Positions 10,690 through 25,103 are shown, counted from the stretch's first letter. The stretch: DNA of 64,000 nucleotides from Caenorhabditis remanei (GCF_010183535.1 NC_071332.1:9424001-9488000), one strand, 5' to 3'. A program made the numbers and translations. The notes: generated by a model from the sequence alone, not told the origin.

Positions 10690-13600
10690 ATGGGTAATTT
10701 GAAAGATGATTTAAAATTAGCTGCAGGTCTACTAAAATCGGGTGACAACGAAAAAGTGATCGAGTTGCTAAAAGTTTGTTAAAACTTTTCATTGCAGGAA
10801 TAAAATGTACTTTTTTAGGATTATACAGAAGAAGAGTCTGCAGATTATCGAGTATTTTGTTTCATTGCTCTAGCCTACTCGAATATCTCCAATTATGACG
10901 AGAGCTATGAGATGTACAAGAAAGCAGTTGAAGTCGACGAAGCAAACTTGATGGCGTGGAAGGGACTCTTCAAATTGTTCGAAGTCGAATCATGTACGAC
11001 ACCTGACCAATTTTCATTGCGTGTTTGCGAATTCATGCAGAAAAATGGGTGAGTAAGTCATTAGAAAAATTGTTCGAAAACTCATGTATTCTTATTTCTT
11101 TCAGAGACGAAAAAAAAGTTCAAGCTTCTCAGGCTCTCCGACGAATTCATGTTGAATTGAAACTGTGGACGGAAATTCAAACAAAATTTGACTCGTTGGA
11201 GTTCAAAACAGACGCCGTAAATCTTCGGCAAATTATTGAAAGCCTCTGTTCACACACAGATAAAGCAGCAAACATGGATCTGTTGGAAAGAGCATTCGGT
11301 GCATTGAAGGAACTAAACATGCTCGAAAACGACTCGGGAGCCATGCTGAATTATTGCAAGTTCACAAAGCGAGAAGAAGATATCACACGACTCATTAATC
11401 AACATAAAAATATTATTGTTGACGAATGGGTACAGAAGAAAATGTTCGAAACTTGTTGTCAAAAGTTTTTCGAATCAAAACGATTTCCGGAGTTTGTCGA
11501 CAATGTCACATGTGCCGCACTTTCAACTATGACAGTTGTGAATGCTTTAAAGTGAGTTTATTATTTCTTCTACTGTAGTTATATTACTTTCCGTTGTCAG
11601 TGTCTAATTTACAGGCACAATAACATTGCTGCCGCCTTAGATGCACTGGACTCAGTTCCAGACCATTCTGCTTATCCTGATTGTCTTCTATTCGTGGAAT
11701 TGCTCGCCGAAACAGAAAACTGGGAAGCTGTTGAAGTGCTTGCTCGTTCAATTAACCGGATTTATTCTTCTCCAATCTGCAATGGATGGATATGTAGATC
11801 ACTTCTTGAGATTGAACCAGATTCAATTGAGAAATTGCAAGCACTTGGACCTCTCCCACTTCCAGAATTTGCTATAGAAGAACTGAAAATTGCAATTTTG
11901 TCTGAAAATGAGAACCAGATCAGCAAACTTCTCAATCAATATGATGAGAGTTCGAACGTTGGTGTCGTCCTGCGGTTAACGAAAGCGCTTTTCTCATCGG
12001 AAAATGTAACATCTGAACATGTCAAACTCTCGGAGCGTCTTTCAACAGACAACAGTAAAGATTTGGTTCTTGCTGCAGAAGTTCGAATTCGTGCTGGTCT
12101 TGATGCAAACAGTATTCTAGTGAACGCTGCAAAATTGAACGTTCGATGCAGTAGAGCATTTTACTTGCTCGGAAACGTTATTGCTGTGAAGAATGCAACA
12201 AAAGCAAAGTCGTTAATTGAACGAGCAGTACAAATTCGTCCCGGAAGTGAGGAATACACCAAATCTCTTCACGATCTGCTTGTCAGGAAAGGAGTATCTC
12301 CAGAAGAAAGATTAACTGTTCTAAAAACGTTATTGGCAAAGAAAAGAAATCGTCGGAAGCCGTTCTGGATTTCTGATGCACTTTCCTTGTAAGAATTTAC
12401 TTTCAGAATTCTGAACTACAATACATTTTTCAGAATCTATATGGACATGGACAGTTTGACAGAAGCTATTGACGAGCTCCAACAAATGGTTCGTCTCTAT
12501 AGAGATAACCGAACTGTTTGGGCTCGTCTTGCCGACGCATACACACGAAAAGGACATCTCAGAGCGGCAGTCAGCTCGTACGCTCAATTAGCAGAAATGG
12601 AGGATGGCCATGAATATATCATACCGGTTGGAGAGGAACGAAAAGAAACGAGAACTCATTGGTTTATTTCAGATTACAAGAGTCCTTCTACAACTCGGTG
12701 AATGTGACGAGGCCCTCGATAAAATTATGGAATTTCGGAGAAAATTAGAAGAAGAAAGTCTCGAGTGTGGTTCTGAGTCTCTGATTGTGCTCGATTTCAC
12801 AGAAGCAGAAATTCGTCTCAATCTTCACGAAACGACATGTGGAGAGCAGAAACGGTTCCATTTAAAGAACGCGTTTCGGCTTCTCACAAGATGTATAAAT
12901 GCAGACGGTAATTGCTCGTATGCGGCAGTATTAAAACTTTTCGGTGATGCTCTGTTAGTTGTCTCCAAGTATGCAGAAAGAAATATTTTGTATTTCGAAA
13001 TTGATCAAAAGTGGCAGGTGTGCTCATTAAACATTGTCTGATCCTTGGAGACAATATTGTAATTTCAGATTTCAACTCGACTTGATTGTGTTACAAAGGC
13101 TGTTTCATTTTACATGTCAGTTCTAAGATCTCAAAAACACGATCCTCTTGCTTGGTACGATGTTTCTGTAGGACTTTTATCGAAGTTCAAAATCGAAAAT
13201 GACCAAAAAATACTGTCAAAAGTGCAGAAAATTCTCGAGCATGCCCTGTCTTTGACCAATGTTGAAACTCTTCTCTCTTCAATATGGGCTCTCCTAGCAG
13301 AAACGAAACGACTTTCTGAAGACCCCATTCGTCACCGACTTCACTGTCTCGGACGTGCTCTTGAACTGAACAAGGCAAACGATGCTGCTTGGTTACAATT
13401 GTCAGTTCTGTGTCTAGAAGTGGGAAGACTAGTCGATGCGTCTCGTGTTCTAGAACAATGTATAAAGTACAATCCACATAATGCAGAAGCGTGGTGCGCC
13501 TGGGCACAGACAGCTCATTTTCAAAATAATGCTCATGAAGCACTTGCCATGTTCCGACAAGCTCTCTTCGTTCGTGCAATTCCGAGTGCAATTGTCGGAT

Positions 13601-14453
13601 ATTCCACTTACTTATGTGACAGCTTGAAGGTATGAATAAAATTAATTATTCGTTTTTAGTAAGCTAAATTTCAGAAAAACCAGCATCGATTCGATTCTGC
13701 GACTGCTGCTCTCAATTTCGAATCAATCGTTGATCTGAGCAATCTTGCTTACGCCGACGAAAACATGCTTTATCATCTTGGATTGCTAGCTGACCTTTTC
13801 GGATGGTATCCTGAAGCGCAATTTTGTTTCGAGCTATCCCAGAGTTCAAAAATTACGGACGAATTGCAACATTCTCGGGTCAAAGCTGACATTCTGTACA
13901 ATAGAAACCAATCAGAGCCAGCATCTCATTCGGATTCTAGAATATGTGGAATTCTGAAACTGACCAGTGCTGAATGTTACGCTTTCTTGACTGCTGAAAT
14001 GGATGTGTATAGAGATTTGTACAGATTCGTTGAGACTAACGATGCTGAAGCATTTAATAAGCTTTATACGAGTTGTGTGAAAGGAAAAGGAATATCTGTA
14101 TCGCTTTTTATTTCTGGACTTATCATGTCGAACACAGTAAGTTTTTGTATTGCTCGAACTTTCATCCGTACTCTTCTTGTTTTCAGAATCTTCCAGTGGA
14201 ATTCATTCGAACAATGCACGAAGCACTACCTCGTCATGAACTAATTGATTATTATCCTACTCGACTCCCAGAAGGAATGGACAACGGACTTCAGCATTTG
14301 GAGCAAGATGGAGAGGAGCCGTTCAGATATCGCCATCGGTCAGCTCATCTTCTCCTTGAGGAACTAAAAATTCTTCGAGAGAAGGTGGAACAAGAAAATG
14401 AAAAACCGGGGGACGAATCTCTGCCAGACGATGAAGCAGACCTGAGAAATTAG
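10690..14453 (+). CDS. ttc-37: SKI3/TTC37, TPR scaffold of the Ski complex
   Basis: Exons: 10690-10773, 10819-11048, 11105-11551, 11615-12388, 12434-12626, 12673-13017, 13069-13629, 13675-14136, 14187-14453; 1120 aa, all joins in frame. SKI3/TTC37 is the TPR scaffold that, with the SKI2 helicase and WD-repeat SKI8, feeds mRNA to the cytoplasmic exosome. The N-terminus reads as the family's first TPR pair (AGLLKSGDNEKVIELLK, then DESYEMYKKAVEVDEANL and MAWKGLFKLFE). More TPR helices run through the protein, e.g. LTEAIDELQQMVRLYRDNR, WARLADAYTRKGHLRAAV, AWLQLSVLCLEVGRLVDA and AWCAWAQTAHFQNNAHEALA. It is shorter than human TTC37 (about 1560 aa). The ATG follows a TTTTTGCAG by two bases, consistent with SL1 trans-splicing. 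It is isolated on both sides, so no operon is indicated. Confidence 0.9.
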
Positions 14454-17400
14454 AATCATTTAAATTTTATTGTGTATTTTGCTCTTTTTTTAATTCGTAC
14501 GGTGTTGTTTCTGTATATTCACTGCCTTGGAATTCGGTTTTCATGTAATCTGTGACTTTATTTTTCAAATTCCGGTAAAACTTTATTTATTTTTATGGAT
14601 TTCTTTTCAGTTTTGATTCTCCAGTCAAAATCATGGTAATTGCAATATTTCTTCATGCATGTTGCCTTTTTTTAATGAGGAGCCCTTGTGATCCACGCGT
14701 TTTAGAAATTTGATATCTTCATACCCTATCCGCCCTGCTTTTTTTCCCTTCGTTTTTTGTTTCTATGTTGCTTCTTTTTTCACATTCTCATTCGAAACTT
14801 CCAGCTTCGACTGGAGAAGTCGACAGTTTTCAAAAATGTTGATATGTCAAATATGTTCGAAATTTTAATCTGAATGAGTCCTTCGATGTTACTGATAAGA
14901 CATGTCTTTTGTCACAGCAGGTGTTTCAAAATTCTCTAGACATTGCTCTCATGCTTTGATGTCACAACAACTGATAGAAATATCATGTCTTCAAAAGTTT
15001 AGGTGTCAGATTTCTAAATGTCATTTCATTTCCAAGTTGTTTCTATTTTTACTCTTTGTTATTTTCCGAAGTTCGAAACGGCTCTTTTTGATGTTATCAC
15101 TTGTGATAATCATCTGATGACCAGATAACATGTCCACATTACATTAATTAATGTGAGTGTCCAATAATTTGTTGAAGATTGAATACACCCGAAAAACGTC
15201 GGAGGACACAACAGCTGACTCGGCACTCCAATCTTGCTGGACACGAGCTCGAACATGCTCCAGGAAACACAACTTTCCTTCAAAACGCTATGTCTCTATT
15301 TTGATTTGCAGCAGCTCCGTTTAAAGCTATTCTTCAGAAAGAATCGTGGAGTGCAAACAAATGTATACAATAATTGCTTGGAGGAACTTTTTCTAAAGGG
15401 GTTATGAGTGAAGAAGGTGGCGGGTCAAGAGAAGCATTTTTGACAAATGTTCTCAACAAATGTCAATCCTTCGGGTAGCCGCCAGGTTTTTCTTTTTCAC
15501 GCACTCTCCACATTCCACGCAAAATCCATCTTCTCCTCGTTTTTCTTCCACTTTTCTCACCTGAGAATGTTGCCAAATCTCAACCGAAGAAATCCTTCTC
15601 TTCCTCACTTTTTTCAATGTTTCCCGGCTCGACTTTCTTAAAACGCGTCATTATGTTTGCGAACATGTGTTCTGCTCTCAAAAGCCAACCGGTTCTCTTA
15701 CATATGAGATTCGGTTTTGATTGTTTGTTTTTTTTGTTTCGGGAAGTGAATGTGTGCGACTAACTGACCGGTGGGTGGGGGATGAAGAAATAAAAAAAAA
15801 GAAGGAGGAGGAGAAGGGTATTGTGATGTTTTGAGAATTTCCATACAAAGGTTTCCGTAGTGTGTTCATCTCGGTTAATTCAAACAGAAACCTTGGTTTT
15901 TAGCATAATCTCAATATATTCGGCTCTGTTTTTATCGTATTCAAATGATTTACTATCTTCAAATGCACATGCTAGGATTTGACCCGATTTGTTGCGAAAA
16001 ACTGAAATAAGTGGTACAGTATCCAGCTGTATTCCAATCTTTCATGAGTATTAGTAAGTCAACTCTAGATTCCTTTGATATTTTCTCTCTATAATCACCT
16101 CGTTTTATGAAATTATTAACCACTTCACGGAACGATCTATATTAATTTTCTTCCGTGAATAAATCATCCAGATTCATATTGAAAATGTCTTTTTGTCAAA
16201 GCATGAAAAACGTGGAAGGCTTTACCGGAAACATGCCGAAAGTCCGAAAACAACACAATTTTGACGTTTTTTACGCTTTATGCATTTCCGCATAAGAAAC
16301 ACCTGCGGCTTTCTCTTGTCAAGTTTCGAATTTCACACCAAGAATCCAAACCGTATTGACTCTCCGAAAAAATTGGAAACGAGAGCCCGAGCAAAACATA
16401 CAAAAACGACAAAAAAACTAGAGATTTCGGTCACTCTGTGGAAATCAGCTGCTCCCACCCTTCTGATTTATCGCGTTGTTCATCACGTACTTTGCCCTTC
16501 TTCCTTTAAAAAAACACCGCTGTTAAATTTTTCCAGATAATAATGTTTTAAGGTCGATCGTAAAGTTGATAAGGTTTCTCTTCCACGTGACCCACCTGTC
16601 ATTTTTCGTTTTTTACCGCAGTTTAGCGCTAGTTTGTTCTTCGTTTCCTTCTCTGAGTTGTGCCAATGTATCAGGATTACATGCGTAAGACAGTAGGTCA
16701 CAAGTAGGTCATCAAATATTTGAAAGTGCTGAGAAGTACGTTAGTGCGGGGTCTTTGACTCGTGTTTTTTTCGGATTAGTTGATTCAAAAGATGAGATGG
16801 AAGGTCAAGAAGCTGAGATAGGATGGGACTCAAACTTGTTTCAAAGTTCAGAAATTCTTCAATTCTGAGCACATAAAAAAGTCTACATAAGACATTCGGA
16901 TGTTCAGAAAACAGCTTACTTTAGATGTTTCCGGTTCTCCATTGATCCTATTGTTTAGATTCTCCCATTTCCTCTTTCTGTTCCGAAGACTTATAAAAGA
17001 ATCAAGCATCTTTTCTAACTAACTATCACTATTTCTTCGTTCCTTGCACAAGCATTAAAACTTATCAAAACCACATGTCCTTTCTCTTCATCTTTCCATC
17101 AATTTATTCTCTGCAAGAACTTTTCGGATTTCATCATAGAATATTCAAGTTTTTGCTTCCAACATGTTGCGAATGTAAATTCGAAAGTGAATTCGAATAT
17201 TCGAATGAAGAGAAAAGATTTCTATAGAATACCTTTTTCCTTCCAAATTCAAACTTCTGAATACTGCTTCTCGCTCCTTTCTTCTCAATTAAATTATACT
17301 TCGACCCAGAACTAGAAATTAATCAAATCAGTAAAAGGAGTGTCACTGCTGTGCCGAGATATCACACCCAGAGACACCTAATCATTAGGTTTCACTAAAA

Positions 17401-20400
17401 AGAGGAAAAAGAAGAAGTCACCACCTTTTTACACTTCTTCGTTTCTTCTTTTTGCCAGTATGCTTCAGTTTTGTTTATACCGGTACCCGGTGGTGTCATG
17501 TCCTCTTTTTCTACACTTTTAAACTTTCCCTTCTTCTCCATTTTTTCCCAGAAACTTCCCACTTATTTATTGACACTTTTTCATTCTTAGTGCACAGCAC
17601 TTCAAGTGTTTTCGTTTCGTTGTGCCAAGTTTCAAGTTTTCGAAATTTGGGAAAGGATTTGCTAATTTCAAATCCGTATGAGCTCTGAAGAGAGAGGGGG
17701 ATAAGTGCAAACAAGCTACTGTGGGCGTACACTAGGACACTTTCCAACAAGAAGGAATAAGGTTTTTGAATTTTGAGTTTTCGAAAAGAGGATTTATTCC
17801 TATTTTCGTTTTAGAAACTAGCCGGAAGTGCAGTTTTTGCACCACGAATTTTGTTTCTAAATTGAAGTAATTTGAGAACTAGGGTACAGTATACCCTACT
17901 TCAATGTGTTTAGACCTATAAACACTTTTTCTATAATTTACTTGTTTCGTACCAATTTGTTTTTTTTTCTCAATTCCACAAGCGTTCGCGAGGCCAATAA
18001 CATAATTGACGACCCCGAAAACATGTGAAGAAGAGATCATTAGATGAACATGAACACACAACCGGTCTTCTTTTTTCTCACTTTGCAACTTGACACCTTC
18101 CCACAGGTTCATCATTTCCCGCTGGGCGGTCCAACCGAAATAAAAACAGAGTTTTGCCACACGCTCATTCTCAGTCTCGGATGGGAGTCGCCGGTGTTGT
18201 GTAATAGGTGGAATCGACACTTTGCCTGATATTTATGGGCCACTTTTATCATTCGGACTAACTACTGGATTCTCACCGACGGGAATCCATCACATTCAGA
18301 GTTTTCCACGTAGTACTATTACGTTGATTGTCTGAGAATGTGCTAAAGTATTCAGTAGTCCCAGCGCGGAGCAATCAAATGATCTCGTTATGAAGTCTGA
18401 GTTTTTTAATTCAAAGAAAGGAAATTTCTAAGACATCCCGATTCTCAAGATCTCAGTGAACTCTCTCATTCTAGTCGTTTTGGCTTTCTGGGTAGTCAAA
18501 CCACAGTAACACTCTTCTAGTCATTTTCTCCCAGTAAGATTTTATTTCTTTTTGTGATTTCAACTATGTTGTTTGTTTGTGTTGTCCATCATCTATACAG
18601 CCCACAAGTATATATGTGTTCGTATTTACCCATTTCGTCGTACTCGCTTCTTCAGTGATCCCACCCCCTTCAGACAAAAAAATGATGTTATCAAAAAAGA
18701 AGCAGAGAGGAGCAAAAAAAGAAAAAAGCGATGGCCAAAAATCTTTTTCCGTCTAAATCGCAGCTTATTATCTTGTCTTTCTCTATTATGATGATGACCA
18801 TCTATAATATCACTTTTGCTGGATTACTCTCCTAAAATTATGGCACTTTACTACGGTTTCCTTGTTTTTCAGTATTTGGCAACATAGAATATTTGTGCTT
18901 CTGAAATGCATCATGCAACACAACGAAACGTCACATTTATCATACTTGAAACACTACAAAAAATCACCACAAATGAGCCACACTAAGCTCTTTTTCCTCC
19001 TCCCCCTTCATGCCCTTTTTCTTCTCACTTATAGCGTTGCAAGCAGTTTGTTGTGTTTTTTACTTACTTTCTTTTCTCTTTTCCACGCTGATTCTCTCTT
19101 CTCTGAAAAAAATAACACAAAAAAGGAAGATGACAAAGTTTTTTTGCGACGATGGAGACGTAACCGCTACGCTTAATCCGAACGAGGTCTAGAGAAACCG
19201 AGAGATTTTTTTCATCCGTTTTCGGTTTTGAGAGAGAAAAAATTCTCAGGATTTATGTTTTCTGGTCGCCACGAAAGGAAGAAGATCCTTTTTTGCAATT
19301 AGGTCAGCATTGAATGACTCTTCTCTTTTAAGATTTCGATTTCCGTGGGAAAACCGGGGATTCTTCAGAAGAGGAATGAATCAGCGAGCTCCAACCCGAA
19401 TCAAAGATGTGAGATACAGGGATGAGGCTGTCAGAAGCTCCAAGTCATTTTTCTTATTTTACTTCCAAGATCTATTGGATCATCTTTGCATTTTTTGAAA
19501 AACTAGGTTCTCCAAATGAAGAAATGTCTCAATGATCAGAATCTCTCCGTAACCTGTTTTACTTGCATCAGCCTCAAATTTTGCAGAATTTCAAATCTGA
19601 ACTCCGCTCCGTTTTCAATTTTTCACTTACTCCGTTATTCTCTCTTCCACTTTGCATCATCTGCGTTACGCCTACAAAAAACGACGTCGCCCTTTTGCCT
19701 CTTCTCGAGAACATACTCACTTCCGCTGCTATTCTGTGTTCATGTTCTATACTTTACAAAGAGAAAAATGTTGCCAAAAACTGAACGAGAATAGAAAAAC
19801 CGCTGAGGCTTGATGGATTGCACGACGACGTCTGCTAGAAGACGTGTCCAGCCATACATGTACTTCAAAGCTGAATGTGTTTGCTTTTTTTAGTGTTAGA
19901 CATATGTTTTCTTTTCTTGGCTTCTCTTCCTAGATGTTTTGTCATTTTGTTGTGTTTTGTTTTTTGCCGTGTTTGCTCTTAAAGGGTCAGTAGCCAGCCA
20001 ACAGGGTAGATCACACAATTCACCCACCACCCACGGTGTTATTTATTTGTCAGCCGATCTCCAAGATATCTAGAGTTGTTTCTACCGGTTTTGTGGGAGT
20101 GCACACTGTATTTTCATAGAAAAGTCTGATAGTAGTAGGTCATATGATAAGCGATGTTAGGCTCACTTAAAATATGATTCGGAGCCAGTTTTCGCACATT
20201 CAATCTTCTTGAAATGTCAGTTGATTCTCAGTCTTCGAATGTTTTTTTCTGAAATTTGATATCTGAATGTTGTCAGCTCCCGAACCTTCTCACTTTTCTG
20301 ACAAGGCGAACCCCCGATTTCCGCAATTTCTCGTGAGACTCGTGGAAGTTTCTGAAAGACTGAATTCAAGTTAGAATACTAAGGATATTCAAGGAAATCA

Positions 20401-23233
20401 ATCATGAAACTTAAGATTCCAAACATTCCTAATATTGCATTCTCCTTTCGATATGCTCAACATTTTCCTTCCTAACTATCAAATCAGTGTAATCACAAAC
20501 CTGTCAATTTCCCTCATTTCTTTCTCTCTTTCAGCGTCAGAAATAAATAGTTTCCGTTCGTTTTTGTTCAACTGATAAGATGATATCATTCATTTTCCTC
20601 TGCCTCCTCTGGCGCCGCCGCCGCAGCACACACCCAACTCTGATTAATTGCTTGCTCAAGTCGTAGACATTCTCTTTTTTTCTGTGTATCTTCATTCTTT
20701 TTATTTTGATAAATTTCTATCTTCTTCTGTTTTCAGAACAATCACCTAACACATCATCAATTCTTCTGTTCTTCCCAAAACATTTCACACAGAAGAACGG
20801 GAAAAGAAGAAGTCACACTAGCTACGTCATCTCTGAAAGCTTTTAGGAGGAGACAGAGGTGAGTGAATCATATTTAGATAGAAGAACACTGACTATTGTG
20901 TAATGGGAGGTATTAGTACAAAAGTGACCGCGCGGGTGGTACCACAAAAGGGCGAATAGTCATTAGTTTGGAGTTTCGAATTGAACGACTTCGGCATTCG
21001 TTTCGGAAATCGATCAGTTTCTCTTTTCGTTTCGATAATGTAATTAATAATTATCTTTCTTTGTTTCATTTAAGTTGAATGTCTAGTTCATGTTTTCACA
21101 AACGACCTTAAACCTTTTCGAAGTTTGACCGGTAGTCCAGGTGCTTTTTTCTTTTTGAAAATCGATGTTTTCTGCTCTTAAATCTGAAAAACTCCGTCAG
21201 GCAAAGAATCTCTGCCAGTGAGCAAATTTCACTGAATTGAGTGTAGTCTCAACATATGTTTGGCACCTTTTTGGTTCCCAATTGTTAGAGTAAGGACGCC
21301 ACGCCAGATGGTAATCGGCATTGAATCAGCACATGTTCAGTCCATTTTCACTTCTTCTACATATTGAAAAATTGACCGAAAATTAGGCAATGCAATAAGC
21401 TCTTCTAGTATTTCTACTTTCATTTTCAATTGACTTCTATCTTCCACCTATAACAAAAACTTTGACCCGTTTCATCTTCAGTCCAATTCCAAAAATTTAC
21501 ATAACCGGCTGCTTACTTGAGGTTTGAAAGAAAAAACCGCAAAAGGCGTGTCTTTACCCGACAACCTCTTCACAGAAACACACAGTCTAGAACTTATTCT
21601 TCTTGTATATATTTTTTCCAACGGTGAATTTTTTGGCGTCAAACTGGTATCTGTTTAGTTCAGTTCTTTTCACGGTTTCCTCTCTAGTGGTTAGTTTGTA
21701 TACGACAGTTCATCTGAATTCTCGATTTTCTCTCAAGAGGTCAGATGAAAAGAGAAGGGGATAGAGAAAGAAATAGAAATAAAAAAGAAAGAAAATGATG
21801 GATCACCGCCGTTGCGTTCTTTTTGCCGCAATTTATCTCTATCACCTTCACGATTTCTTGATAATGACAGTTGGTGGTTGTTGAGGTTAGAATGCTTTCT
21901 CTTTTATGAACTTATCGTCGTTGGGAATTTTTGTGTTTAGGATTTACTGGAATGTCTCCGAATGAGTTTAACTTCCTGAAATATTACTGTAACTATTGTC
22001 AAATATCGTGTACTTTGAATATTCTTCTTGATGGCCTTTTTTCACCTGAAAACATCATCAGAATGTTCTTCTTTCCGCTCCGCCCTATTTCATATTTCCT
22101 TTCCCAACCGTATCATCCGTTTATTCTTCTTTTTCAATTTACTAACAACTCTCTTCTTATTCGAGAGACCGAAGGTTTCATCAAATTTGTGATTTGTTCG
22201 GACAGGTCTCACTACTGCCTGCTGACCCTTTGCAGAATCAGCCATCCAAAACCACTTCCATCTTCTTTTTTTTTTCTATCATGTCTTGAACCGATCCGAT
22301 TACAATTTTTGATGTGTTTATATTTTCAACCTGTTTCTTTTTTTCTATACACTATGTTTTGGATTACTGTACAGGAGTGGTCTTGTGGAGAACAGGTTAG
22401 ATGAAGTCAGTTCATGTAGAAGTAGCTACTGTAAAGCTAAAAACTTAAAATAAATTCACGCAAATGGAATTTCTGTTAGTATTAGAAAAGTGTAACCTCA
22501 CAACCACAACACCCCGTTTACTCGAGTGCTTCCTCTTGTTCTATTTGGAACATTTTTGTAGCTTGAATCATCTAAACCCACGCACCACATTCCATTACAC
22601 TTCTATAAATTCAATATTTACCATCATCATCATCCTCACCAGCTCAGCTCCCACAACCACCATCACCACCATCATCACTCTATCCATATATCTTCCGTTA
22701 TCCCATTTGACCATTGCTTACTCCTCTCCGCACCTGCTCCACTCGGTATCTCCTGCAATCAGTTACCGAAAATAAACTGATATCTAAAGGTGATACCTCG
22801 TGTGCAGGAGCAGCAACCGTCCCACCCTCAAATAAGTGTTATCCTTTTCGCGCTCTCGTTCGCGTAGGAGGATATATATTTCCTTCCGATCCTTCTCGCT
22901 ATGATACCCTTTCGAGCATCATCGGAGGTCTACAGCTTCTACATCATCAGACCAATAAAGATCACTCGTCGCTATGTTGCTCTCTCTGTATGTCGCGCGC
23001 GCGAGAGTGCTCTCCGCGCTGGACTGTATTTATTTTCACTTTCTAAACCCCAAGCCGTTCCGCCCCGGACTCCGCCCACTCGGTTCGTCCGTTGCTCAAA
23101 AGTTGCCTCTTTTGTTGAAATTAGAAATCGCCACAAAGGTGCCACCCTGTCTGAATATCATAGCTCTCTCTTTCTTCTTGTCTCATGATTCACGTCTTCT
23201 GAAATTCATAATGAATAATTACAGATACAAAGA
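14454..23233. other. 8.8-kb region without recognised protein genes
   Basis: The largest gene-free stretch of the window, between the SKI3 stop and the Ly-6-like gene. ORFs here are short, and the longest (21931-22404) lacks an ATG start, motifs or plausible splice partners. A TTTTAGGAGGAGACAGAG|GTGAGTG around 20840-20860 looks like a possible noncoding 5' exon with a good donor, and a CAT/CAC run lies at about 22620-22680. A 9-bp inverted repeat (TTCACGGAA / TTCCGTGAA) sits at 16124-16159. The likeliest role is a large promoter/enhancer region for the downstream Ly-6-like gene, by analogy with other neuronal or patterned worm genes. Confidence 0.5.
22618..22683. repeat. Low-complexity CAT/CAC/ACC run
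   Basis: About 65 bp of ATC, CAT and ACC triplets (ATCATCATCATC, then ACCACCATCACCACCATC) interrupted by unique bases. Simple-sequence DNA; no coding frame is supported around it. Confidence 0.6.
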
Positions 23234-25103
23234 ATGACACGGAAACTCATTACTGCCATCAGTTTTCTCCTATTACTTCAGATCACCAACGCACTTCAGT
23301 GCTTTGACTGCTATGGAACGGGTCCAGATCACAAAGAATGCAATCAAGAAAGGACGTGTCATGGAGTCGCTTGTATGATTTGTGAGTTGCTTTTCAGTTG
23401 TCAAAAAATTGAAAACAGAAGCTAAAAATGTTTCATCTACTGAACGTTTCTTAGTGGGCGAAAATTAGAAGAGTCATAATTGAAATCCAAGTTTTCAATA
23501 TTCAAAAATCTATAGAAAAACTTCTCTTTATCGGATTACCGTTTTCCTATTCTCATTTCTCGCTTTATCTGAACTTCATTTTTCCTAACTCGGGTGTTTG
23601 ATAAGAAAATTCTTCTTCTTTAATGAATAGTCCCGATTCAAATTACCTCAGTTCTCAATTTTTAATCTACACAGACCTTCTTGTTTCTAAAAAAAATTGA
23701 ATATCGAGTTGAAATATCAATACCGCCCAACTTATCTCAATGCTGACCCCTCAAAAAGTTACAGTTGATGCCGGTGACAACAAGACAGCTTCTGCTTTTT
23801 GTCTTCTTGCAATGAAAGGAAGCAAAATGGAAGAAGCGAAAGACGGGTGTTGGTTGGAGCCAGATGGAAAGGGAAAGCACTGCATGTGCTTTACTGATTT
23901 CTGCAACAAACTCGTTGATCGCAGAAATACTGATGAAGGTATTCATTTGTCTTATTTTCATTCAAACCTGAAGCTCAGTTCTCTATCATGTAGCTGAAAA
24001 GTTTTCTCGCAATTTTCTTTATTTTCCAAAAAACACCTGCAACGTGCAAGAGAGTATTTATCAGTTTATGATTGCTTTTCTTTTTCTCTTGCGTATTTGT
24101 AACTAACTAACAAAAGAAAAAGAAAATAGCACTCGTTTCTTGCTCTCACATAGATACAGAGACAGAGAGAAAGATAAAAAATGACGCGCTCCTAGGGCAC
24201 TGTGCGCGCAACCGAACACATCGAGCAATTGCGTCAGCGTCAAAGGGCCCATCAGGCTCTGAGCCCATCTCGTGTGTGCTTCGTCCGATAGACACTGATT
24301 AGTGGACGACATAGAGATAGAAAAAAGGGAAAAGAGGCAAATATAGAGAAGGGAAACTAACGGGCAGACTGTTTGGCGCTATCGGCGCCGGTTGATGACA
24401 AGCATAGAGAAGTTTGCAACATATGGAAAGAAAAGAAAGTTCAATTTTAGCGCACTAAAACTATGAAAAGTTAGTTGCTTTCCAACTATCGTTTTTTTCC
24501 AGTTGACCCAATGGCTCCACTCCTACCAACTGCCGAGTTCCTCAAGCAAAATCCACTTGTCGATTATGACGCTCCAAATCTTGGTGACTACGTTGACGAA
24601 GGATCCCATCCAGCTCCACAACATGCCCTCTTCCCATCAGCCGACAAGCCAGATCCACGGGTTGCAGGAGGTGCTGACGATGATGAAGATGGTAAACAAC
24701 ATTATATACAAAACTCATTGTAATTGGAACTATTTTCAGATCTTGTTCCAGTCGGATTCTCTGATTATGAACAGGTTGAAGAAAAGCGCAGAACAACAAA
24801 AGAACAGAAGACGTCTCCAACTGAAGCAACAACGACAACTACTCCAGATGGAGTTGAATTGCCACATGATTCTGATTCAAATGTAGTTAAAGTTGATGAC
24901 GTGGAAGTAGATGAGGAGCTGAGAAGACCGATGAGCAGAGTTCCAGAAGATAGAGTATGTCATTTTATAATTCTAATTCTTATATAAAAGTTGTTATTTT
25001 TCAGAAAGAAAACGAGGTATCAGCTAGCTTCAAACCACCATCTTGGGTTCTTTTCGTCTTCCCAATGGCTGCATCATGGGCTCGATTCTGGAGCAGTTTC
25101 TAA
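23234..25103 (+). CDS. Ly-6/three-finger-like secreted or membrane-anchored protein
   Basis: Exons: 23234-23381, 23765-23938, 24503-24691, 24740-24954, 25005-25103; 274 aa. Signal peptide (LITAISFLLLLQITNA) is followed by a compact Cys domain: LQCFDCYGTG, HKECNQERTCHGVAC, SAFCLL, DGCWLEPDGKGKHCMCF, TDFCNKL. The closing HCMCFTDFCN is typical of the nematode Ly-6/uPAR-like (three-finger) fold. Next comes a long Pro/Asp/Thr-rich acidic linker (exons 3-4, about 130 aa) and a C-terminal hydrophobic stretch (SWVLFVFPMAASWARFW) two to three residues from the end, suggesting a GPI signal or membrane anchor. Function is unknown; relatives act as cell-surface modulators of channels or receptors. Exon 2 could instead start at 23759 (another in-frame AG). 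Introns 1 and 2 are long (383 and 564 bp). Confidence 0.8.

Noticed and set aside
21931..22404. 157-codon plus-strand ORF
   Set aside because: Does not start with ATG in a good context, composition is that of pyrimidine-rich intergenic DNA, no motif and no splice partner.
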